From positions 1 through 42,256 of the IMG/VR virus record IMGVR_UViG_3300037157_000022: 42,256 nt of DNA. One strand, written 5' to 3'. Position 1 is the stretch's first letter. Every line of letters begins with the position of its first letter. The stretch is from a virus. A program made the position numbers and the translations under genes. This document shows, piece after piece, positions 21,390 to 30,366 of this stretch. The notes beneath the pieces are model-generated. The model searched no databases and was not told the DNA's origin. It saw nothing but the letters and a program-made list of their open reading frames with translations.

Positions 21390-23131
21390 CCGGTCCCGCC
21401 CTCACGATCATCCCCGGCGGCAGTCTCGCGCAGGCCGCGAAAGCGCCCACCGCGGCGTTCCTGGCCACTACCAACCCGATCTACGACCAGCAGAACAAGC
21501 ACTGGAAGCGCGAAGAGGAACGGCTCTACGGCGGCGACGCCGTGCTCAAAGAGCTCGTCCGATTCGATTACGAGCTGGAGGACGGGCCGCACTACACGTC
21601 GCGCCTGTCCTACGCCACCTACATCAATCTCCCGAAGCTCCATAGCTCGCTCATCACCGGCCACGTCTCGAAGAAGCGGCCCAAACCCGGGTCGGGCCTG
21701 TCCTTCGGTGCGCTGGGCGATGTGCGGACGCGGGGGAAGATCAACACCACGCCGAGTCGGGCCGAGCTCCTCTACTACAACGTCGATGGGATCGGACAGG
21801 ACGCCTCCGAGTGGGCTGTGTGGTGGGATGGGGTGTTCGATCGCGCGGAGGCCACGGGCTTCCGCTGGGTGATGGTCGAAGTCCCACGCCGCGATACGCT
21901 CTTGACGTCCGAGATCACGATGGCCGACGAGCAGGCCGGCGCGCGCCCGTTCTTCGTGGAGTACTCGCCCCGGCAGGTCACCAACTGGTGGTATCACAAC
22001 GGCGAGCTGCAGTTCGCGGTGGTCCGGCCGGTGGTCGATGAGCCGTACGTGAACGAGGTCGGCAACCTGTACATGCCGCAGCTCAACCAGAAGGGCTACT
22101 ACCTCATGGTGCGGAAGGGGTGCGAGCTGCTCGGTCCCGAGTGGTCCGGCGGCGGCTGGTGGCTCTGGAATTCGGGGCTCGCCTTCCTCGACTCCGGCGA
22201 CTGGTCGAAGACGGGCGGCCGGATCCCGATGTTCCCGGTGTTCAGTGAGCCGGATCCGGGGACGCCAGACCATCCGCAACTCGCGCGGTCGCAGACGATG
22301 GAGCTCGGGCAGGCCGCGGTGGGGATCATGAACCTCATGTCGTCCCGCGACTTCGATGCGTTCGACGCAGGGAGCTCGAAGACATTCCTCCTGGGCGCCA
22401 ATCCCGACACGATGCAGGCCGTGAAGGAGCAGATCGGTAACAGCCAAGTGATCGCGGTGCCGTCGGTGCAGAACGAAGACGGCTCAGTCTCCGCGGTGAC
22501 GATCTACGACGGCAGCCAGGGCGCGGTGTCGGCCGACGTGTTCAAGACACTGATCGCCAGCAAGTTCGACGAGGCCAACCGGCTCATGGTCGAGCGGGCG
22601 ACGTCGGACAAAGCGTCGAGCGGCGCCAAGCAGGTCGCGTCGTTCGCGGAGGGCACGAGCCCGCTGCTCGTGCGGCGGGCCCGACTCCGCCAACAGGCCG
22701 AGACGACGGCCATCAACTTCTGCGAGCTGCGGTGGGGCGCGACGACGCAGCCCTCGGGTTACGCCGAATACCCGGACGACTACGAACTCGCGCCGCTGGT
22801 GGACGATATTGATGCCGAGCTCGATTCGTTGCGACGCTCGGGCGCGTCGTCGCCGACGCTCACGGTCGGGCTGGTTATGCAATCGCTGGACGAGCGCGGA
22901 CTGATCCCCGAGGGGACCGACCGCAAGGTGATCGAGAAGGAGCTGACGGAGTCGCTCACGAAAGCCGCCGCGAACGCGGACGCGCGGACACAGCTCCTCG
23001 CGCAGGGCGTGAACCCACTCACCACGCCGCCCAAACCCGGCAGCGCACCGCCCGCCGCAACGCTGCCACCGCTGCCGGCGAACACGCCGCCCGGCGGTGC
23101 GCCCGACCCGAAAGCGGCAAAGGCGGCGTAG
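21386..23131 (+). CDS. Portal protein
   Basis: 581 residues from the GTG at 21386. Length, position after terL and the fold pattern fit portal proteins of the DUF4055-like group: an early YATYINLPKLHSSLITGHVS segment, then WAVWWDGVFDRAEATGFRWV and the helical stem region with MELGQAAVGIMNLMSSRD. The last 60 residues are Pro/Ala-rich and disordered. Twelve copies form the ring through which DNA enters the capsid. The specific subgroup is from memory. Confidence 0.8.
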   Translation: MTGPALTIIPGGSLAQAAKAPTAAFLATTNPIYDQQNKHWKREEERLYGGDAVLKELVRFDYELEDGPHYTSRLSYATYINLPKLHSSLITGHVSKKRPKPGSGLSFGALGDVRTRGKINTTPSRAELLYYNVDGIGQDASEWAVWWDGVFDRAEATGFRWVMVEVPRRDTLLTSEITMADEQAGARPFFVEYSPRQVTNWWYHNGELQFAVVRPVVDEPYVNEVGNLYMPQLNQKGYYLMVRKGCELLGPEWSGGGWWLWNSGLAFLDSGDWSKTGGRIPMFPVFSEPDPGTPDHPQLARSQTMELGQAAVGIMNLMSSRDFDAFDAGSSKTFLLGANPDTMQAVKEQIGNSQVIAVPSVQNEDGSVSAVTIYDGSQGAVSADVFKTLIASKFDEANRLMVERATSDKASSGAKQVASFAEGTSPLLVRRARLRQQAETTAINFCELRWGATTQPSGYAEYPDDYELAPLVDDIDAELDSLRRSGASSPTLTVGLVMQSLDERGLIPEGTDRKVIEKELTESLTKAAANADARTQLLAQGVNPLTTPPKPGSAPPAATLPPLPANTPPGGAPDPKAAKAA

Positions 23132-23134
23132 CCC

Positions 23135-23488
23135 ATGCCCGGCCCCTACCTCGATCCGACCGACCCGGACCTCATCACGCTCTGGCTGGGCCGCGACTTC
23201 CAACTGTCGTACTCGATCGGTACGGATCTCACGGGTGCGACGCTCTACTCGAACCTCTGCGAGTACCTTGGCGGTCCCGCGATCGCGTCGTTCGTGGTCA
23301 CGATTCTGACCACCGGCAATCCGAGCACGTATACCCGCTCGCTCTCCACCACGGCGATGGCGACAGCCAAGATGTACGCGCGACAGTACGTGACCGACCA
23401 GGGCGTGTCGTTCTCCGGTGGCCCGGTGCAAGCGCTGACGGAGCCGGGCTGGGCGACGGTCAAGGGCGTCGCGACGCTGGTGCCGTGA
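23135..23488 (+). CDS. Hypothetical structural-region protein
   Basis: 117 residues from the ATG at 23135. It begins PGPYLDPTDPDLITLWLGRD and is beta-rich with Thr/Ser/Ala stretches. It may be an adaptor for the fibres encoded downstream. No family was recognised. Confidence 0.6.
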   Translation: MPGPYLDPTDPDLITLWLGRDFQLSYSIGTDLTGATLYSNLCEYLGGPAIASFVVTILTTGNPSTYTRSLSTTAMATAKMYARQYVTDQGVSFSGGPVQALTEPGWATVKGVATLVP

Positions 23489-23495
23489 GCAGCTG

Positions 23496-25115
23496 ATGGG
23501 CGACGTGGATGTCGATCTCATCGTGGTGCCACCGCCGGTCGTTGCGCTCGACCCGACCATCGGCATACCTGGCACTCCCGGCTCGCCCGGCACTGATGGC
23601 ACAGACGGTACCAATGGGACGAATGGAGCGCCCGGCTCGCAATGGTACCAGGGCTCGGGGGCGCCGAGCACGCTGCACAGCAACGGAGATCTCTACCTCA
23701 ACACCACGACCGAGGATCTATACCAACAGGCAGCCGGTGCGTGGGGCTCGCCGATCACGAACATCAAAGGTGCCACGGGCGGCACTGGCGCCACGGGGAG
23801 CGCGGGCGCAACAGGCCCCACGGGTGCCACCGGCGCGACAGGCAGCGCCGGAACGAATGGCGCCAATGGAACGAACGGCGCGACGTGGCGGGAGGGGAGC
23901 GGCGCCCCGAGCAATGCGCTGGGCGTAAACGGCGACTTCTATCTCGATGTCGTCGCGTTCAACGTCTATCAGCGCGCCTCGGGCACCTACTCGATCATCT
24001 GCAACATCGAAGGCGCGACGGGCGCGACCGGATCGGCAGGCAGTACAGGCGCCACTGGAAGCGCGGGAGCAACAGGAGCCACCGGCCCTACGGGGGCGAC
24101 TGGCGCAACAGGCGCCACTGGCCCGTCGCTCGATACCGTCACATCGATCTCGGACACGGATACCACGGTTGCGGCCAGTCCCGCCGTCGATCTCGACGTT
24201 GCGTATGCGACGCTGACAACGAAGCGGACGATCACGTTGCCCACCACGGTCAGCATCGGGCGGAAGATCCGGGCGATCGACCAGTCAGGGAATTGCAGCG
24301 CGTCGCTCTGCCTCGATATGCTGCCCGGTGGCACGGACACGTTGAACGGGGTGAATGAGCGGTGGACCGTGTTGCAGACCGCGTACGGCGCGGCGACCGC
24401 GTACCGCACCGCGGCCGGCGTCTGGGTGGTACCGGGCGCGGTCGCGGACCCGGTTAGCGGCGTCCCTGCGGACATTGCCACGTTCATCACGGCGCTTGGC
24501 GTCACGCCGCTGGCCTTCTGGGATGCGCGGTATGCGCTCACCAGCGCGAATTGGACGGATGCGCTCAATGGGTACGTCGCTGCGTATACCGGGGGATCTC
24601 CAACGATCTCCGGGTCAGGCGCGACCGCGCAGGCCGCGTTCACCGCTTCACAAATGGCGGGTATGGCGTCTGCGCTCGTCGCGGCCCCGGCGACCGGCAT
24701 CAGCATCCTCTACGTGGGTTCGCTGGCGGCCAACAGCTTCGGCCCCTACGCCACCTGGGCCGCACCCAGCACTGGGTATTGGGGGGCCGGGGCGAACACG
24801 AGCCTTCTGTGCGCGGCCACGTATGGGTCCATCTCGCAGGCCGCACTGTCGGCGGTCGCGGCCAGTACGACGGTGCGCGCGTGGGCCGTGTCGCTCTCGT
24901 GGGCTGGGGTGGGCGAGATCACTGTGGACGCCGGGGTCCAGGCCAGTAATAGCCCCTTGCTCATAGAGACACCAACCGGCGACGGCAAGCTCGTTGTGGC
25001 GGCCGGTCAAGCGGCTCAGAACATACAGGCCGTGATCTATCTGCCCGGACTCTACACGTCGGGGATGATGTCCACGTTCCTCTCGTGGGCCGGGACGTAC
25101 CACACGTATGTCTGA
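23496..25115 (+). CDS. Collagen-like fibre protein
   Basis: 539 residues. Residues 1-22 form a short N-terminal segment (VDVDLIVVPPPVVALDPTIG) shared with the gene at 25130. Gly-X-Y stretches at 23-47, 92-129 and 173-210 would form a collagen triple helix. Between them lie two copies of a small beta module (GSGAPS...NGD(L/F)YL). The C-terminal half is beta-rich and may be a trimerisation or lectin-like head. A trimeric fibre is likely. Its place between portal and MuF-like genes suggests it may sit on the head, not the tail. Confidence 0.8.
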   Translation: MGDVDVDLIVVPPPVVALDPTIGIPGTPGSPGTDGTDGTNGTNGAPGSQWYQGSGAPSTLHSNGDLYLNTTTEDLYQQAAGAWGSPITNIKGATGGTGATGSAGATGPTGATGATGSAGTNGANGTNGATWREGSGAPSNALGVNGDFYLDVVAFNVYQRASGTYSIICNIEGATGATGSAGSTGATGSAGATGATGPTGATGATGATGPSLDTVTSISDTDTTVAASPAVDLDVAYATLTTKRTITLPTTVSIGRKIRAIDQSGNCSASLCLDMLPGGTDTLNGVNERWTVLQTAYGAATAYRTAAGVWVVPGAVADPVSGVPADIATFITALGVTPLAFWDARYALTSANWTDALNGYVAAYTGGSPTISGSGATAQAAFTASQMAGMASALVAAPATGISILYVGSLAANSFGPYATWAAPSTGYWGAGANTSLLCAATYGSISQAALSAVAASTTVRAWAVSLSWAGVGEITVDAGVQASNSPLLIETPTGDGKLVVAAGQAAQNIQAVIYLPGLYTSGMMSTFLSWAGTYHTYV

Positions 25116-25129
25116 GCCGCCATCCTAAC

Positions 25130-25525
25130 ATGGCCCCGTCGCCCGTCTACCTCACGCCGATCGCACCGCCCGTGGTCGTGCTCACTCCAGGCGGCGCGGG
25201 GCCGGTGGATCTCGATGTCATCCCGCCGACCAGTGTGGCGCTCGATCCCACGCTCGGCACGCTGGGCAATCAAGGCATCCAAGGTGTGCCAGGCCCACCC
25301 GGCAGCGGCGGTGATCTCAATAGCGTCTTCACGCAGTCGATCGCGAGCGCGACGTGGATCATCCCCGTACCCGCGCCGTTTATCAGCGTCGGCAAAGTGC
25401 CGTCGGTCACGGTCGTCGATTCGGCCGGCACGGTGGTCCTTGGCTCCGTCGCGCACAACGCGTCGCTCAACCAACTCACGATTTCCTTTTCGGCGCCGTT
25501 TTCGGGTTCTGCATTTTTGAACTGA
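25130..25525 (+). CDS. Short collagen-like fibre protein
   Basis: 131 residues from the ATG at 25130. The N-terminal segment PVDLDVIPPTSVALDPTLG matches that of the preceding fibre, followed by a short Gly-X-Y piece (NQGIQGVPGPPG). The rest is a beta-rich domain of about 70 residues. It may be a companion fibre using the same docking site. Confidence 0.7.
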   Translation: MAPSPVYLTPIAPPVVVLTPGGAGPVDLDVIPPTSVALDPTLGTLGNQGIQGVPGPPGSGGDLNSVFTQSIASATWIIPVPAPFISVGKVPSVTVVDSAGTVVLGSVAHNASLNQLTISFSAPFSGSAFLN

Positions 25526-25554
25526 TGCCCTCTCTCACACACTAGGACACTCCG

Positions 25555-27309
25555 ATGGCGATCCCAGTTCTCAATAACCTCGATCTCACACTGAACCAGC
25601 TCTTGAACGCGCTGGCGCAAGTGTTGGGCACCGATCCGGGCTCGCCGACGCAGGCGCAGTTCTGGTTCAACTCCACGTCGAACCGCAATAAGCACTACGA
25701 CGGCACGACGGTACAAACCGACGCGCAGCTCAGTGATTCGCTCGACAAGTTCGCCGCACCCGTCGCGAACGTCCCGTGGGGATCGCAGCGCATCACGACG
25801 CTCGCTGACCCGGTGAACGCGCAGGACGCAGCCACAAAGAATTACGTGGACTCCGCGATCATGGGGATCGACCCCCACGGCTCCGTCAAGTACATGACCG
25901 CCGCCGCGCTCCCGGCCTACACCTACGCCAATGGCACTGCAGGCGTCGGCGCGACGATCACCGCCAACGTGCACGCGGTGTGGACGATTGACGGCCAGTC
26001 GCTAACCGTGGGCGACCGGGTGCTGGTCACCCAGGGCGCGGCCGGCAGCGATAACGGCATTTACACCGTCACCACCGTTGGCACTGGCAGCGTCTTCACC
26101 GTCTTGACCCGCGCGACGGATTTCAACACCGCGACGCTCGACGTCCCCGGCTCGATTGTGCAGGGCGCGTTCGTGTTCGTGGAAACCGGAACTACGGAAG
26201 GCGCCACGGGCTGGATCGAGACGGGCGCTGGCCCGTTCACCGTGGGCACGACCGCCATCACCTGGACGCAACTCGGCGCGGCCACGTCCTACTCAGCGGG
26301 CAGCGGCATCACGTTCGCCGGGACGGTCATCTCGGCGCACGTCGATGGCGTCACGATCACGACCAACGGCAGTGGCCAGTTGATCGTGGATTCGTCCGCG
26401 ACGGCCAGCCAGACGCTGCTATCGGCCGGCACAACAGGCACGGCGCCCACGTGGGGCGCGCTCCCACTCGGGACCGCCGCCGCCGTATCCGGTCTGCTAC
26501 CGCCAGTGCGCGGTGGTACCGGCATCGACACGAGTGCGGCGGCCAACGGGAAGCTGCTGATCGGGAACGGCAGCGGGCTCTCGCTCGCACTCGTCACCGC
26601 TGGCCCGCAAATCGGCCTCCCGGTCGGCGCTGGCACGCTCGAAATCGACAACCTGACGCCGTTCAAGCCCAACGCCACGGTCGTCGCGACCACCAATGTC
26701 ACGATCTCCAATCCCGCCACAGCGGTCTTCGACGGTGTGACGGTCACGAGCGGCCAGCGGATGCTGCTGACCGGGCAGACCACGACATCGCAGAACGGCT
26801 TGTGGGTGTTCAACGGATCGTCAAGCGCGCTGACGCGGCCGACGGATTACGCGGCGGCCAGCACGACGATGGCGTTTGCCGATGTCATGGTGGAAATCGA
26901 CTCGGGCACCGTGGGCGCCGGCACCGCATGGCGTCTCACCACTACGGGCGCGATCACCGTGGACACTACGGCCACGGCGTGGACGCAATGGGTGGTCAAC
27001 GTCGGCGCGAATGGCGTCGTGGGCGTATTGCCGATCGCGAATGGTGGCACGGCCAGCACGTCGGCCTCGACCGCACGCGCGGCGCTCGGCGCGACGACCA
27101 AGTACGCGGTCAACGTGCCGAGCGGTTCCACGTCCGCCGTCATCACGCACAATCTCGGCACGACCGACGTCCACGTGCAGGTGTGGGAACTCACCGGGAG
27201 TCTCCGTCAGGTCAACGTCGAAGTGGATAACACGAGCCCGAACTCGGTGACGCTCGTGTTCGCGGTCGCGCCGACGTCAGGCCAGTACCGCTGCGTGGTG
27301 ATCGGCTAA
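25555..27309 (+). CDS. Phage fibre protein with repeated beta domain
   Basis: 584 residues. The first 105 residues match tail fibre N-termini: AQFWFNSTSNRNKHYDG, then RITTLADPVNAQDAATKNYV. A domain of about 110 residues (pattern: VGDRVLV, then NGIYTV, then LTRATD and WTQLG) occurs at nt 25926-26290 and again in diverged form at 26680-27005. The C-terminus has a NGGTAST turn motif and a beta head. Probably a receptor-binding or decorative fibre. Confidence 0.8.
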   Translation: MAIPVLNNLDLTLNQLLNALAQVLGTDPGSPTQAQFWFNSTSNRNKHYDGTTVQTDAQLSDSLDKFAAPVANVPWGSQRITTLADPVNAQDAATKNYVDSAIMGIDPHGSVKYMTAAALPAYTYANGTAGVGATITANVHAVWTIDGQSLTVGDRVLVTQGAAGSDNGIYTVTTVGTGSVFTVLTRATDFNTATLDVPGSIVQGAFVFVETGTTEGATGWIETGAGPFTVGTTAITWTQLGAATSYSAGSGITFAGTVISAHVDGVTITTNGSGQLIVDSSATASQTLLSAGTTGTAPTWGALPLGTAAAVSGLLPPVRGGTGIDTSAAANGKLLIGNGSGLSLALVTAGPQIGLPVGAGTLEIDNLTPFKPNATVVATTNVTISNPATAVFDGVTVTSGQRMLLTGQTTTSQNGLWVFNGSSSALTRPTDYAAASTTMAFADVMVEIDSGTVGAGTAWRLTTTGAITVDTTATAWTQWVVNVGANGVVGVLPIANGGTASTSASTARAALGATTKYAVNVPSGSTSAVITHNLGTTDVHVQVWELTGSLRQVNVEVDNTSPNSVTLVFAVAPTSGQYRCVVIG

Positions 27310-27312
27310 CTC

Positions 27313-28398
27313 ATGGCAATCGCGGCAGACTCCCCGAGCGAACAACTGACGCTCGGGGTCAGCATTGCGCAGGGCTCAACGCTCACCGCGGCGCAATGTA
27401 AAGGCACGTTCATCCAGGTCACCGGCAACACCGGGGGCGGCGTGCTGGCGCTCCCGGCGCTCGCGGCCAGTCTCGGGTGCGTGATCCAATACACCGGCAC
27501 CGGCACGCTCCAGATGCAGACGAACGGCGGCGCGGGCAATGTCGGGGGCGTCCTCGCCACGGGCGGTTGCCTCTGGCTCGAATGCGATGGCACGGTGTGG
27601 AACGTCATCGCGTTCGCGGCCGCCGCCCCCACCACACAAGCGGCAGGCGACAACTCGACCGCTCCGGCGACCGACGCCTTCGTGATGAACGCGAACCCCA
27701 TTGTGGCAACCGTGGTCGCGACCGCTGCCTTGAGCCCGGCGAACACCTATAGCGCCGGCGTCCTCACGGCCAGCGCCACCGGAACGCTCACTGTCGATGG
27801 ACATCTCACGGCGGTGGGCGACTACGTGCTGGTGACGGCGGAATCCGCCGGGGCGAACGACGGCCTGTACATCGTCACGACGGCCGGCGCATCCGGTGTG
27901 TCCTATGTCCTAAAGCGCGCCAACAATGCGACGACGGCCGCGCAACTCAACCTCGGACTCAGCGTTGCAGTCGGTAGTGTGGGGACAACCTACGGTGGCA
28001 CCGTCTGGACGATGCCACCGGGAGCATACACAGTCGGCACGACCACACTGACGTTCACACGGGCGAACTACGCGCACGTCATTACCACCCTCAGCGGGAC
28101 CGGCGCGAAGACCATCACCGCGCTCCTCGCCTCCGCCTCCGCTAGGCTCTACCGCGTCATGGCGAGTGCGGTCGGTAAAGGGACCGTCGCCGTCACGGTC
28201 ACGATTTCGTGGACCGATGAATTCGGGAACGCTGAAGCGTGGGCCTTTACGGCCAGCTTCACCTCGACCGGCCAGAGTCAATCGGAAGTTATCCTGATCC
28301 TGCCCACCGCCGCGACGGCGATCAACGCGACCGTCGCGGTCACTTCGGGCACGGCCGCCGACGTCGGCTGGCACTTCGCGCTTGAAGCCCTACCGTGA
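27313..28398 (+). CDS. Fibre-like protein sharing a domain with its neighbour
   Basis: 361 residues, beginning three bases after the previous stop. Residues 1-135 are a beta-rich Gly/Ala/Thr region. Nt 27733-28070 carry the third copy of the VGDYVLV...GLYIVTT...LKRAN domain found twice in the preceding gene. The C-terminal 100 residues (VITTLSGTGAKTITALLASA, then a beta sandwich) may be a carbohydrate-binding head. Confidence 0.7.
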   Translation: MAIAADSPSEQLTLGVSIAQGSTLTAAQCKGTFIQVTGNTGGGVLALPALAASLGCVIQYTGTGTLQMQTNGGAGNVGGVLATGGCLWLECDGTVWNVIAFAAAAPTTQAAGDNSTAPATDAFVMNANPIVATVVATAALSPANTYSAGVLTASATGTLTVDGHLTAVGDYVLVTAESAGANDGLYIVTTAGASGVSYVLKRANNATTAAQLNLGLSVAVGSVGTTYGGTVWTMPPGAYTVGTTTLTFTRANYAHVITTLSGTGAKTITALLASASARLYRVMASAVGKGTVAVTVTISWTDEFGNAEAWAFTASFTSTGQSQSEVILILPTAATAINATVAVTSGTAADVGWHFALEALP

Positions 28399-28412
28399 CC
28401 GCGCGCCGCACG

Positions 28413-28430
28413 GACCGGCCTCTTCCGGTC
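28413..28430. terminator. GC-rich hairpin after the fibre genes
   Basis: GACCGG and CCGGTC pair around a six-base loop. No T-run follows. It may slow transcription or protect an RNA end between the fibre genes and the next group. Confidence 0.3.
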
Positions 28431-28468
28431 GCACGTCCCTTTCCTCACGCCTCACTCGGAGTCACTCC

Positions 28469-28669
28469 ATGCTCGACTACCTGCTCGTCTACGCCGCGGG
28501 CTGCATCACCGGCGGCATCGTGATTGCGCTCGTGTACCACAACAACCTCATCAAGGCCAACGCGCTCGTCGGGAAGGCCAATGTCGCGGCCACGCAAGTC
28601 GTGTCGGACGCCACCAAGGTGATCGCGGACACCAAAGCCGCCGCGGCCACCGTCACCAAAGTGGTGTGA
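28469..28669 (+). CDS. Small single-pass membrane protein
   Basis: 66 residues from the ATG at 28469. Residues 3-24 (DYLLVYAAGCITGGIVIALV) span the membrane. The rest is an Ala/Thr/Lys/Val helix, like a short coiled coil. The layout resembles small holin or spanin-type proteins, but the length is short for a spanin. It overlaps the next gene by GTGA. Confidence 0.6.
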   Translation: MLDYLLVYAAGCITGGIVIALVYHNNLIKANALVGKANVAATQVVSDATKVIADTKAAAATVTKVV

Positions 28670-29424
28670 GCCAGCGGGACGAAGACGAGATCGCGAACCA
28701 CTGCACCGATCTCGCGCTGGCATTGCTGTTGGCCGAGGGCAACACCATCGCCTCGGCCATCGCCACGCTCGGTAGCCGTCCCGTCAGCGATGCGGACGTC
28801 CGACGCGCGCTCTCGCTCTACGTCGGGGAGTTGGAGTCCGGCACCTTCGCCGACCGCTGGGGCGACAAGCTCGGCGACCCGCTGTCGGACGCGATGGACT
28901 TGGGCGGGACAGCGGTCGCCAAGCAGCTCGGCGGCGACTTCGATGTGGACGCCAAGGCCGCACAGAAGCTGCTCGACGCAAGGGCCGCGAAGATCGGCCA
29001 GCTCGTGGGGAAGACGTCGGCCGACCGGATCCTCGACAGCTACCGCGCGGCGCGAGACAACGGCGAGGACGCGTCCGCGCTGGCTAGCCGCGTGCGGGAC
29101 GACGCCTACGACACCGACAGCGTGAAGGCGCGGGCCGACCTCATCGGCTCACTGGAGACCAACATCGCGGTCGCGGTCGGCGGCTTCCTCGTGGCGAAGC
29201 AGTACGGGGCGACGAAGATTTGGCATCACGACGGGTCACCGAAAGAGCCACGCGATTGGCACGCCGCCGCTGATGGCGAGACAGTCGCCGTGGACGAGCC
29301 GTTCTCGATGGGGATTATGTACCCGCGCGACCCCAACGGACCGATGGAGGAGATCGCGAACTGCACGTGCTCGGTGGAGTATTCGGACGGCTCTGGCGAT
29401 GGGGACGACGACGAAGGAGATTAA
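28666..29424 (+). CDS. MuF-like minor head protein
   Basis: 252 residues from a GTG. The C-terminal 75 residues match the phage Mu F head-morphogenesis pattern: KIWHHDGSPKEPRDWHAAAD, then VDEPFSMGIMYPRDPNGPME and NCTCSVEY. The N-terminal part is helical. This family is usually encoded right after the portal and stays in the capsid with it. Here about 5.5 kb of fibre genes separate them. Confidence 0.75.
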   Translation: MSQRDEDEIANHCTDLALALLLAEGNTIASAIATLGSRPVSDADVRRALSLYVGELESGTFADRWGDKLGDPLSDAMDLGGTAVAKQLGGDFDVDAKAAQKLLDARAAKIGQLVGKTSADRILDSYRAARDNGEDASALASRVRDDAYDTDSVKARADLIGSLETNIAVAVGGFLVAKQYGATKIWHHDGSPKEPRDWHAAADGETVAVDEPFSMGIMYPRDPNGPMEEIANCTCSVEYSDGSGDGDDDEGD

Positions 29425-29442
29425 CTCTCATCTGGAGGCTGT

Positions 29443-29595
29443 ATGGACATCTTTGTTCTGGCGTTCGTGGTGTGCTGCCTGTGGCTGCTGTTCAAGACTG
29501 AGCCCGCGCGCACGATCATCCTGGTCGCCGGCATCGTGCTCGCGCTGATCGGTACGGCCTGGGTGCATTTCGGCCACGCAGTCACGATCCATTGA
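29443..29595 (+). CDS. Two-segment membrane peptide, holin candidate
   Basis: 50 residues, GGAGG five bases before the ATG at 29443. Two hydrophobic segments, DIFVLAFVVCCLWLLF and TIILVAGIVLALIGTAWVHF, are joined by KTEPAR. Size and topology suit a small holin, but no endolysin lies nearby, so the role is uncertain. Confidence 0.6.
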   Translation: MDIFVLAFVVCCLWLLFKTEPARTIILVAGIVLALIGTAWVHFGHAVTIH

Positions 29596-29641
29596 CGGCG
29601 CAATTATTCATCGAGGATAGCAACCCACAACCGGAGGAGCG

Positions 29642-29869
29642 ATGACGACGCGCGCGCAGAAGATGGCCACCGCACGGAAGACGGCGGGGTCGCACGCTGG
29701 ACCTGGAGGCACTTTTCCACTAACCGACGCCAGGAGCGTCAAAGCGGCGGCGCACTTGGTGGGCCACGCCGCCAACTCCTCAGCGGTGAAGGCGAAGATC
29801 GAAACCATCGCGAAGCGCAAGGGGCTGGCGGCCGCGCTCCCCGCGTCGTGGAAGAAAGGCTCGCGGTAG
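29642..29869 (+). CDS. Small DUF6582-like protein
   Basis: 75 residues, GGAGGAG before the ATG at 29642. FPLTDARSVKAAAHLVGHA and VKAKIETIAKRKGL follow a small domain seen in phage head regions (FPL-x-D...A...K-x-K-I...A). Role unknown. The family label is from memory. Confidence 0.5.
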   Translation: MTTRAQKMATARKTAGSHAGPGGTFPLTDARSVKAAAHLVGHAANSSAVKAKIETIAKRKGLAAALPASWKKGSR

Positions 29870-29870
29870 C

Positions 29871-30083
29871 ATGGCTGAGCGAGCCAACCCCGCCGACGTC
29901 TTCACCTGGCGCATGGTGGACGCCATCGCCTACTGCGCGGACCTCGCCACGGCTGCGAAGGGCGATCCGGCCGTGATCGCCCGTGCGGTGGGCGCCGCGT
30001 CGCAGATGAAGCTCCTCATCCTGCCGCGCACGGTCGAGCGGCTGGAGATCGATGCCGCGTGGGGCGGGAAGGCGCCGGGGTGA
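29871..30083 (+). CDS. Small hypothetical protein
   Basis: 70 residues from the ATG at 29871, one base after the previous stop. It is helical (WRMVDAIAYCADLATAAKG, then IARAVGAASQMKLLIL). No motif. Confidence 0.55.
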   Translation: MAERANPADVFTWRMVDAIAYCADLATAAKGDPAVIARAVGAASQMKLLILPRTVERLEIDAAWGGKAPG

Positions 30084-30366
30084 CGGTGACCTAACCCTAG
30101 CGCCGTAACCCCGCGCCATGTATCCTTTTCCGTGTAGCCTCGTGTAACGCGAGAGAGCCGCTGACCACCGCGGCCCGGCTGCCCGCACCACCAGCGCGAC
30201 GTACTGCGTACGTGTTGAGCCCGACGCACCGCGCACCACGACCACAACGCACTACCCTCGGTCCGCGCGCCCGTTAGTCGCGCCTTTTCGGTTCCGTGGC
30301 GGCCGTTATCAGCCACGTTCGGCACGCCGCCGTCACGGGCGAACGCTCCTGTCCCGGAGTCCGTGT
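30084..30366 (+). other. Gene-free leader before the scaffold gene
   Basis: 283 bases without a coding frame. It holds an exact palindrome ACGTAC-TGC-GTACGT at 30199-30213, a hairpin CGTGGC/GCCACG at 30295-30317, and a C/A-rich stretch with ACCACGACCACAACGC at 30235-30250 that recurs at 31747-31762. A promoter and an untranslated leader for the capsid genes are plausible; no clear -35/-10 pair is evident. Confidence 0.5.
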
